A DNA stretch of 7,944 nucleotides from Solirubrobacterales bacterium (GTDB taxonomy: Bacteria; Actinomycetota; Thermoleophilia; Solirubrobacterales; Solirubrobacteraceae), in NCBI GenBank assembly GCA_009781575.1, contig WQXW01000073.1, forward strand, positions 1 through 7,944, in the 5' to 3' direction. The notes below the pieces were generated by a model. It saw only the letters and a program-made list of their open reading frames with translations, ran no database searches and was not told the DNA's origin. Numbering within the stretch: position 1 is the stretch's first letter; the number at the start of each line of letters is the position of its first letter. Positions 1-5,506 of the stretch are shown piece after piece. Both the position numbers and the translations under genes were made by a program.

Positions 1-1797
1 CCGTGCGCGCCGTGTGAGGCGCTGCTCGAGCGCGTGGGCCTCGAGGGGTTCCGGCCGGGGCAGCGCGAGGCGGTGGAGGCGGCGCTGGCGGGTCGGGACA
101 GCCTCGTGGTGATGCCCACCGGCGGGGGCAAGTCGCTTTGCTATCAGCTGCCGGCGGTGGCGGGCGTGGGCCTGGTGGTGGTGGTGAGCCCGCTGATCGC
201 GCTGATGGCGGACCAGTTGGCGCGCATGCGCGCGATGGGGATTGGCGGCGTGATGCTGGCCTCCACGATGGAGCCGCGGGAGCGGAGCGGTGCGCTCGCG
301 CGGTTGGCCGCCGGCGAGGCACAGGTGGTGCTGGCGGCGCCGGAGCGGTTTGTGTCGGAGGCGTTTCGCGAGATCCTGCGCCGCCGTGGGGTGGCGCTGT
401 TCGTGGTGGACGAGGCCCACTGTGTGTCGGAGTGGGGCCACGACTTCCGCCCCGACTATCTGCGTCTGGGCGAGGAGATCCGCGCGCTGGGACGCCCCGA
501 TCGCGCCGGCCCGCGCCCGGCGGTGATGGCGGCAACGGCCACCGCGACCCACCGCGTGGCGCGTGAGATCGCGGCGCGGTTGGGCATGCGCGACTGGGTG
601 GAGGTGCGCGCGGGGTTCGATCGCCCCAACCTCACCTTCGACGTGCTGACACTCGAAGGGCGGGGCACTCAGGCGCGCAAGGAGCGCGCGCTGCGGGGCG
701 CGCTCGGCGAGGAGGGGTCGCGGCCGGCGATCGTGTACTGCGGCACGCGCAAGGACACCGACGAGGTGTGGGCGACAGTGCGTCGTGGCGGCACCGCGGC
801 GGTGCGCTACCACGCGGGCATGGCCGCCGAGGAGCGCGCCGCCGCCCAGGCGGCGTTCATGGAGGGGCGCGCGGAGGTGGTGGTGGCGACCAACGCGTTT
901 GGCATGGGCGTGGACAAGGCCGACGTGCGCACCGTGGTCCACTGGGCGCTGCCGGCCAGCGTGGAGGAGTACTACCAGGAGGCCGGCCGCGCGGGCCGCG
1001 ACGGCCGCCCGGCGCGCGCGCTGCTGCTGGCGGCGCGTGTGGACCTGGGACGGCTGATCCACTTCAACACCCGCGCTGAGCGCGCCGGCAGCAGCGTGGC
1101 GCGCCGGCGCGGCTGGGAGGCGTACCGCGCGATCGAGCGGTTCATCTCCAACGGCGCCTGCCGCCGCCGGCGGCTGCTGGATCACTTCGGCGATCGCACC
1201 GCCGGCGCGCCCACCGGGCGCTGCTGCGATGTGTGTGACCCCGCTCCTCTGGAGCCCGCCGCGCGCGCCCCGGTGGCGCGATCCGCGGCGAGCGCTCCCG
1301 GTTCACGGTCCGCGGCGAGCGCTTCCGGCTCACGGTCCGCGGCGAGCGCTTCTGCCTCGCCATCCCTGGCGAGCGCTAACGAGGCTGTGCCCCGGGAGAG
1401 GGCGGCGCCGGCGCCGGCGCTCCCCGCGGATGGATCGCAGGTGCGGTCTCGCGCCAGCTTCGCATCGGCTCTGCAAGCCGCGCGCGGGTTGCGGGCGCGG
1501 CCTGACCCGAGCTTTTTGGCGACCCGCGAGGCCATGGGCGGCTCGCGGGCGCGGCCTGCTGACGCGCTGAATGCGGAGGAGCGGCAGGTGTTCGAGCGGC
1601 TGCGCGCCTGGAGAAGGGAGCGCGCGGCGGGCAAGCCGGCCTACACGGTGGCCACCGACGCGACGCTCACGGAGCTCGTGCGGATTCGGCCGGCGACACC
1701 GGATGAGCTGCCCGCGGTGCGCGGCGTGGGTCCGGCGTTCTGCCAGCGCCATGGCGAGTCGCTGCTCGGGCTGCTGGCTGACCTGCCAGGAAAATAG
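1..1797 (+). CDS. recQ: RecQ-family ATP-dependent DNA helicase with HRDC domain (5' partial)
   Basis: A 3'-5' superfamily 2 DNA helicase acting in recombination and repair. Numbering from the GTG at 34, visible motifs are the Q-motif FRPGQ (6-10), Walker A PTGGGKS (28-34), SPLIAL (52-57), DEAHCVSEWGHDFRP (126-140), ATAT (167-170), YCGT (235-238) and the motif V/VI block ATNAFGMGVDKADVR to QEAGRAGRDG (285-324). Zinc-site cysteines are C376, C397, C398 and C401. An Ala/Ser/Arg/Pro linker (about 404-510) leads to an HRDC domain (about 512-584). The RQC winged helix expected after the zinc site is not recognisable. The frame is open to base 1 and encodes PCAPCEALLERV before the GTG, which resembles the helix preceding FRPGQ in RecQ proteins. 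The true start is therefore probably outside the window and the GTG is internal. Third positions are strongly G-biased. The family call is secure; the exact RecQ subtype is not. Confidence 0.95.
   Translation, partial: PCAPCEALLERVGLEGFRPGQREAVEAALAGRDSLVVMPTGGGKSLCYQLPAVAGVGLVVVVSPLIALMADQLARMRAMGIGGVMLASTMEPRERSGALARLAAGEAQVVLAAPERFVSEAFREILRRRGVALFVVDEAHCVSEWGHDFRPDYLRLGEEIRALGRPDRAGPRPAVMAATATATHRVAREIAARLGMRDWVEVRAGFDRPNLTFDVLTLEGRGTQARKERALRGALGEEGSRPAIVYCGTRKDTDEVWATVRRGGTAAVRYHAGMAAEERAAAQAAFMEGRAEVVVATNAFGMGVDKADVRTVVHWALPASVEEYYQEAGRAGRDGRPARALLLAARVDLGRLIHFNTRAERAGSSVARRRGWEAYRAIERFISNGACRRRRLLDHFGDRTAGAPTGRCCDVCDPAPLEPAARAPVARSAASAPGSRSAASASGSRSAASASASPSLASANEAVPRERAAPAPALPADGSQVRSRASFASALQAARGLRARPDPSFLATREAMGGSRARPADALNAEERQVFERLRAWRRERAAGKPAYTVATDATLTELVRIRPATPDELPAVRGVGPAFCQRHGESLLGLLADLPGK
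1273..1380 (+). repeat. Four 27-bp tandem repeats inside recQ
   Basis: Four in-frame 27-bp units encode VARSAASAP, GSRSAASAS, GSRSAASAS and the diverged ASPSLASAN. The two central units differ by only two bases, and the shared core is TCCGCGGCGAGCGCT. They lie in the linker between the zinc site and the HRDC domain, so gain or loss of a unit would keep the frame. Confidence 0.9.
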
Positions 1798-1874
1798 CGC
1801 CAGATTCCCGCAAAATGCGACGGCGCCCGCTCCGGAGGTGCCGGTCCAGCAGCGTCCGCTTCGTTTTTTGTTTT

Positions 1875-1909
1875 GAGGATTGGTTCCGCGCGGAACGAAT
1901 CCTCTTTTT
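1875..1909 (+). terminator. Rho-independent terminator after recQ
   Basis: The hairpin has a 7-bp outer stem (GAGGATT/AATCCTC), one G-G mismatch, a 5-bp inner stem (GTTCC/GGAAC) and a GCGC loop. Five T follow directly. It starts 78 nt after the recQ stop and points the right way to end that transcript. The T-runs on its left side would be A-runs in a minus-strand transcript, so it is not bidirectional. Confidence 0.85.
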
Positions 1910-2544
1910 GAATCCCCCAACGGCCCTCAGACAGGCGTGTTCGAGGCGCCGCGCTGGGTTGCCGCAAAATCCCACCGAACTCTGGCTCTCAGACGAGGAA
2001 CTCACTCATCCAAATAAGGGTAACTCGGCCATCCTCTCCCGCATGGCCCCCAATTGGAACGTTTCGGTTCGGATCTCCAACGGCCACTCGCCACATTCGG
2101 GATCGCGCCTCCTGTCAAACGACTCCCAAGGGAGAAGGCGGCCGAGTCGACACGCACGCGGGATGCGTCCTTCCGGTTCACCACCTCGCTGACGCTCGAC
2201 AGCAAGAGAGCGCGCGCAAAGGCTTCGGCCCATCCAACTCGAACCACCGTGCGCGCCGGCGGCGACTACGGCGTCACAATTCGCTCGCCCGCCGTTACCT
2301 TCCGGGCCACCAACTGTGCCACTCCGGCTTCGAACCCAACTTCCACCTGAGCGCCTCAGCCCACGACACGCGCACCGGCGGGGTGAATGTACACGTGACG
2401 CTCACCCACCACCGCGCCCCCTTTGGACCCAGGTCAATATCGCCCGCGGTGCGCGTGGAACTGCCAACGAAGGTGTCCTCGCGCCTGACCACTCCACGGC
2501 CGGCGCCTCTCGGCGCGGGTGGCCGTGCTGCCGTGCTGATGAAG
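1910..2544. other. Intergenic stretch without a supportable gene
   Basis: About 650 bp between the recQ terminator and the elements behind the HU gene. Short frames exist on both strands, but none has a ribosome site, a recognisable domain or the strong third-position G/C bias of the neighbouring genes. Two copies of a degenerate GCCTCAGCCCA-like motif lie here, near 2222 and 2353. It could be a decayed gene; no ancestor is recognisable. Confidence 0.6.
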
Positions 2545-2558
2545 TGGCCGCGCGGCCA
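2545..2558. repeat. 14-bp perfect palindrome
   Basis: TGGCCGCGCGGCCA is a perfect palindrome directly abutting the inverted repeat at 2559-2590, downstream of the HU gene on the minus strand. It could add to transcript-end structure or be a chance GC-rich palindrome. Confidence 0.5.
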
Positions 2559-2590
2559 GGCTCAAGCCAACGCGCACTCGCGCTTGAGCC
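2559..2590 (-). terminator. Hairpin downstream of the HU gene, possible terminator
   Basis: A perfect 9-bp inverted repeat, GGCTCAAGC and GCTTGAGCC, with a 14-nt spacer, begins 21 nt after the HU stop. There is no T-tract on the minus strand, so it is not a classical intrinsic terminator. It may act as a U-less terminator or protect the mRNA 3' end. Confidence 0.4.
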
Positions 2591-2611
2591 CGCCGCTGGT
2601 GGGGGACCGCG

Positions 2612-2941
2612 TCAGTTCGCCAACCGCCGGCGTGCCTTCTGCACCGACGGCAGCGCCCCCTTGGCCTTGGTGAGCGCCCGCGCACGCACATCCACGCTCG
2701 CCGGTTTGGGCCCGATCGTGATCTCTTCGCCAGTGGCCGGGTTGCGGCCCTTGCGCGCCTTGGTGGCCGGCTTGACCCGGACCGTCAACTGGACCAAACC
2801 ACCGATCTTGACCTTCTGTGCGTCGCCAATCTCATCGAGCACAACCTCCTCGAGAGCCTCCAGCACGCGCTTCGCCTCAGCCCTGGTGATCTCGGCGCGA
2901 TCGGCGACCGCACCGGCGAGTTGCATCTGAGTCAACGGCAA
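2612..2941 (-). CDS. HU/IHF-family histone-like DNA-binding protein
   Basis: A 109-residue nucleoid protein that binds and bends DNA as a dimer. The N-terminal helical half (about 2-45) is followed by the beta-arm segment IGGLVQLTVRV (46-56) and the family hallmark GRNPATGEE (65-73), whose proline corresponds to the intercalating residue of HU and IHF arms. Pro-Lys-rich flanks and a basic tail ending QKARRRLAN extend it beyond the usual ~90 residues. The start is TTG at 2941: AAAGGAG lies 5 nt upstream of it, whereas the ATG five codons later (2926) would be 20 nt from that site. The gene is transcribed alone and divergently from the tRNA-Thr gene. The F usual after the turning glycine of HU signatures is replaced by Leu/Val. 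HU versus IHF-like cannot be settled from sequence alone, so no symbol is given. Confidence 0.95.
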   Translation of the reverse strand: MPLTQMQLAGAVADRAEITRAEAKRVLEALEEVVLDEIGDAQKVKIGGLVQLTVRVKPATKARKGRNPATGEEITIGPKPASVDVRARALTKAKGALPSVQKARRRLAN

Positions 2942-2946
2942 GAGAG

Positions 2947-2953
2947 CTCCTTT
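2947..2953 (-). promoter_or_regulatory. Ribosome binding site that selects the TTG start of HU
   Basis: AAAGGAG on the minus strand, five bases before the TTG at 2941. It is the strongest Shine-Dalgarno match nearby and decides for the TTG over the downstream ATG. Confidence 0.8.
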
Positions 2954-3046
2954 CCTTGGGAATAACCGCAGTTCGCGGAGAGTAAACGAATCCGGCTCTT
3001 CGGGGATCCCGAGTGCCGGGAGGTGCCCGCCAGCGGCTGAGCTAAG

Positions 3047-3065
3047 CTGAGGAACATGTCCTCAG
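3047..3065. promoter_or_regulatory. 19-bp dyad between HU and tRNA-Thr, possible operator
   Basis: CTGAGGA-N5-TCCTCAG, a perfect 7-bp inverted repeat with spacer ACATG. It covers the place where the -35 hexamer would sit for the TAGAAT box at 3082-3087. It is 106 bp upstream of the HU start. A direct repeat GCTGAG (3036-3041 and 3046-3051) leads into it. It could be a protein-binding dyad or a small hairpin; no regulator family is recognised. Confidence 0.4.
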
Positions 3066-3081
3066 TGTGGGCTCCACGCCC

Positions 3082-3087
3082 TAGAAT
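3082..3087 (+). promoter_or_regulatory. Candidate -10 element for tRNA-Thr
   Basis: TAGAAT, a close match to the TANNNT -10 consensus, lies 45 bp before the tRNA 5' end. No good -35 hexamer is seen at the right distance. The same CTAGAAT string recurs just before the GAF gene. Confidence 0.4.
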
Positions 3088-3132
3088 GGCCATTTGAGCC
3101 ATGCGCAGGAATGGCGATTTAGCAGGGTTTTT

Positions 3133-3205
3133 GCCGACGTAGCTCAGCTGGTAGAGCACTTCACTCGTAATGAAGGGGTCCGGGGTTCGAGTCCCCGCGT
3201 CGGCT
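3133..3205 (+). tRNA. tRNA-Thr, anticodon CGU
   Basis: A full cloverleaf can be drawn: acceptor GCCGACG/CGTCGGC (7 bp), D-arm GCTC/GAGC, anticodon stem CTTCA/TGAAG with loop CTCGTAA, variable loop GGGTC, and T-arm CGGGG/CCCCG with loop TTCGAGT. The anticodon CGT at 3166-3168 reads ACG (Thr). The discriminator base is T, and CCA is not encoded (the sequence continues CTGCG). The total length is 73 nt. Confidence 0.97.
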
Positions 3206-3350
3206 CTGCGAAACGCGCGCCACAAGCGGATCGCAGGCTATCGGGCCAAGAGGACGGAGCCACAGGAGCAGTGCGGGGCGCGCTGTTTGACCGCCCACAG
3301 GCCCGCGTCCGCCCCTGGCGAGCTCCTCGCCTCAGCCCAGCCAACGCGCG

Positions 3351-3398
3351 CCCGAACCCGAGCCCGAACCCGAACCCGAACCCGAGCCCGAGCCCGAG
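3351..3398. repeat. Eight tandem CCCGAR hexamers, G-quadruplex type
   Basis: Eight uninterrupted 6-bp units: four CCCGAA and four CCCGAG. On the minus strand this reads (YTCGGG)8, eight G-triplets each separated by exactly three bases, which meets the usual G3+N1-7 quadruplex rule twice over. Confidence 0.9.
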
Positions 3399-3534
3399 GC
3401 GACCCGGTGCGGGCGAGACGCCCCTGGGCGCCCCACTCCGCACGCGCCAGCATGAGAGCTGCGCGCGCACACGGCAGCGCTCGGCAGGGATCGCGGGCGC
3501 CGCGTGCGGGCATCGCACGACCCGGGCCTCGAAC

Positions 3535-3540
3535 TAGAAT
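3535..3540 (+). promoter_or_regulatory. Candidate -10 element of the GAF gene (near-leaderless start)
   Basis: TAGAAT ends nine bases before the GTG at 3550, so a transcript starting about 7 nt downstream would begin almost at the start codon. No Shine-Dalgarno sequence precedes either candidate start, which fits leaderless translation. No convincing -35 hexamer is seen. Confidence 0.4.
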
Positions 3541-3549
3541 CGTGCTCGC

Positions 3550-4089
3550 GTGTTGCGCAAACGCGACATGAGCCATCTGCTGGAAGAGGATCGCCTGCGT
3601 CAGTTGATCGCGCTCGGTCCCTCACTGGTTGCCGAGCTCGACCTCGACGTGCTCCTGGGGCGGCTGCTGGAGACCGCCTGCTCGGTCACCGCCGCGCGGT
3701 ACTCCGCAATCGGGGTGCTCGACAAAGAGCGTCGCCAACTCGAGCGGTTCGTCACTCTCGGGCTCTCCGACTCGCAGGAGCGCGCGATCGACCATCGCCC
3801 CCGCGGTCTGGGCGTGCTGGGGGTGTTGATCCACGATCCCCGGCCGCTCCGCCTGACGGACGTCACCGCCCACCCCCACTCGTCCGGGTTTCCCGCGGGA
3901 CATCCCCCCATGAGCTCGTTCCTGGGTGTGCCCATAATGATCCGCGCGCAGGCGTGGGGCAATCTGTATCTGACCAACAAGCGCATCGGCGAGTTCACCC
4001 CCGCCGACGAGTTTGCCGCCACCACGCTCGCCACTTGGGCGGCGATCGCGGTCGATCACGCGCGCCTGCTGGCCGACGCTACCGCGTGA
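3550..4089 (+). CDS. Single-domain GAF protein, DevS/DosT-like sensor module
   Basis: A 179-residue soluble protein made almost entirely of one GAF domain (about 24-175). Strings matching the first GAF domain of actinobacterial DevS/DosT-type redox and gas sensor kinases are LDLDVLL (31-37), ARYSAIGV (49-56), RGLGVLG (85-91), GHPPMSSFLGVPI (117-129), WGNLYLTNK (136-144) and IAVDHARLL (166-174). H118 and Y140 are 22 residues apart, as I recall for the heme-ligand His and distal Tyr of DevS and DosT; heme binding is therefore possible but inferred. There is no kinase, second GAF or output domain, and the next gene converges, so it is not simply split. The start could be GTG 3550 or ATG 3568; the GTG fits the TAGAAT box better. 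Its 3' end overlaps the opposing glycosyltransferase gene by 11 bp. The partner and output are unknown. Confidence 0.85.
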   Translation: MLRKRDMSHLLEEDRLRQLIALGPSLVAELDLDVLLGRLLETACSVTAARYSAIGVLDKERRQLERFVTLGLSDSQERAIDHRPRGLGVLGVLIHDPRPLRLTDVTAHPHSSGFPAGHPPMSSFLGVPIMIRAQAWGNLYLTNKRIGEFTPADEFAATTLATWAAIAVDHARLLADATA

Positions 4090-5506
4090 GCGTGCCCATC
4101 GCGCCCACCGGTCGCTCGAGAATGGCCTCGCCCCGGGGGATCGAGCCCCAGCCGGGCCTCCGTCCGATGAGCGCCAGCAACGTGGCCTTCAGACGCCACC
4201 ACGCCAGCGCGGGGCGGAACCACAGCGCCTCCACCAGCCCCCACGCGCACATGCGCGCCAGATCCTTGGCGCGGTAGCGGCGAAAGCCGATCTCCTCGAT
4301 CAGCAGCGCGGTTGTGTTCAGCACCTCGCCCGTGATCACCGCGACCAGGAAGAACGCCACCAGATAGGTCCAGTTGGCCGTGTTGGTCACGATCAGCGCG
4401 ATCACGATCGCGTAGCCCAGCACCTCCACCAGCGGCTCCAGCGCCTCGAACAGCACCATGTACGGCATCGCCAGCGTCCCCGCCGCGCCGAAGCGCACAC
4501 GGCCCAACATGCGCCAGTGCATGCGGAGATTGTCCAGCAGCCCCGCGTGCCAGCGCGTGCGCTGGCTGCGCAATCCCGCCATCGTGCCCGGCGCCTCGGT
4601 CCAGCACACCGCGTCCGGCACGAACTCCACGTGCGCCTCCCTCAACCGCGGCCTGACCAGGTGGTGGATGCGCATGGTCATCTCCATGTCCTCTCCCAGC
4701 GTCGCGCGCGAGAAACCGCCCAGCGCGACCAGCAAATCGCGCCGGAACACTCCAAACGCGCCACTCACGATCAACAGCCCGTTCATCTCCGACCACGCGA
4801 TCCGCGTGCCCAAAAAGCCGCGCATGTACTCCAGCACCTGTGTCGCCCCGATCCCCTGCACGCCCACCCCCGGCGCCACCACGCGCCCGCCCACGATGGT
4901 CGATCCGTTCGCCACACGCACCCCGCCGCCCACCGCCATGCAGCTGTCGGGGTGCACCTCGAACGGGCGCACCCCGCGCGCGATCGCGTCGCGCTCCAGG
5001 AGGCTGTCCGCGTCGGTGATCACCACCAGCTCGCCCCGCGCGATCGAGATTCCCGCGTTGATCGCATCCGAGCGCCCGCCGTTGTCCTTGCGCACCACCC
5101 GCAGCCGCGGCTCGCTTCGGGAGATGTGCACGCTCCGGATCGGCGCGGTTTTCAGATCGGTCCTGCCACGCAGCGGAAGCTCCACGAGGTCGAACGCCTC
5201 ATCCAGACGCGCGAAGGTCTCATCCTTCGACCCGTCGTCCACCACTATCACTTCGAGCGGCTCGTAGTCGCTCGCCAGGAACGCCCTCGCGCTCTGCACG
5301 ATCAGCGTCTGCTCGTTGTACGCCGGCGCCACCAGCGTCGCGCTCTGGAGGTGCGTCTCTCCCGGCCGCGCGCGCGGCGGTCCCTGGCCGCGCGCGTACC
5401 AGGAGATCTCGCGCACCGACATCGCCAGCAGCGTGAACGTCGCCACCAGATACACCAGGAAGAACCCCAGAATGCCCAGCGAGATCGACTGCAGCACGGC
5501 GTTCAC
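4079..5506 (-). CDS. Membrane GT2 processive glycosyltransferase (polysaccharide synthase-like)
   Basis: Probably polymerises a cell-surface polysaccharide from nucleotide sugars at the inner membrane. In the 475-residue product, a transmembrane helix (about 11-31) precedes the GT-A domain. Motifs are APAYNE (60-65), VVDDGS (88-93), KDNGGRSDAINAG (140-152), DAD (165-167), GED (271-273) and QRTRW (315-319). These are the D, DxD, ED and Q(Q/R)xRW signature of cellulose, chitin and PgaC-type synthases. C-terminal membrane segments lie near 347-373 and 378-404, with a hydrophobic stretch at 428-448. No PilZ domain is present. The frame is open further upstream, but the GTG at 5506 is preferred: it has GAGGTG 5 nt before it and overlaps the HEAT stop as GTGA, implying translational coupling. 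The polymer cannot be named from sequence. Confidence 0.93.
   Translation of the reverse strand: MNAVLQSISLGILGFFLVYLVATFTLLAMSVREISWYARGQGPPRARPGETHLQSATLVAPAYNEQTLIVQSARAFLASDYEPLEVIVVDDGSKDETFARLDEAFDLVELPLRGRTDLKTAPIRSVHISRSEPRLRVVRKDNGGRSDAINAGISIARGELVVITDADSLLERDAIARGVRPFEVHPDSCMAVGGGVRVANGSTIVGGRVVAPGVGVQGIGATQVLEYMRGFLGTRIAWSEMNGLLIVSGAFGVFRRDLLVALGGFSRATLGEDMEMTMRIHHLVRPRLREAHVEFVPDAVCWTEAPGTMAGLRSQRTRWHAGLLDNLRMHWRMLGRVRFGAAGTLAMPYMVLFEALEPLVEVLGYAIVIALIVTNTANWTYLVAFFLVAVITGEVLNTTALLIEEIGFRRYRAKDLARMCAWGLVEALWFRPALAWWRLKATLLALIGRRPGWGSIPRGEAILERPVGAMGTLTR

Larger units (their letters stand above)
3206..3549. other. Non-coding spacer after tRNA-Thr
   Basis: A 344-bp very GC-rich stretch. 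It contains the CCCGAR hexamer array, one copy of the GCCTCAGCCCA-like motif (3329-3348) and, at its right end, the TAGAAT box of the GAF gene. No T-rich terminator follows the tRNA. Frames crossing the hexamer array encode only simple dipeptide repeats and are not considered genes. Confidence 0.6.

Noticed and set aside
1330..1920. Minus-strand frame opposite the end of recQ
   Set aside because: An Arg/Ala-rich shadow of the repeat linker and HRDC region that also runs through the recQ terminator.
2002..2247. Minus-strand small frame in the spacer after recQ
   Set aside because: No recognisable domain, ribosome site or codon bias like the neighbours. It is kept only as part of the unexplained spacer.
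2054..2350. Plus-strand small frame in the same spacer
   Set aside because: The text VTIRSPAVTFRATNC looks faintly like a secreted beta-domain repeat, but there is no signal peptide or start site and the match is too weak to call a pseudogene.
3133..3205. tRNA-Thr as an integration site for a mobile element
   Set aside because: No duplicated tRNA 3' end, integrase or other element gene is seen in the window, although the GC-rich repeats after it prompted the check.
2932..3225. Minus-strand frame beginning opposite tRNA-Thr
   Set aside because: The part reading AGTRTPDPFITSEV is the reverse translation of the tRNA itself, a known annotation artefact. It has no ribosome site and overlaps the HU promoter region.
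3094..3537. Plus-strand frame running through the tRNA and the hexamer array
   Set aside because: It contains the whole tRNA gene and a PNPNPNPSPS run created by the hexamers, with no homology or start signal.
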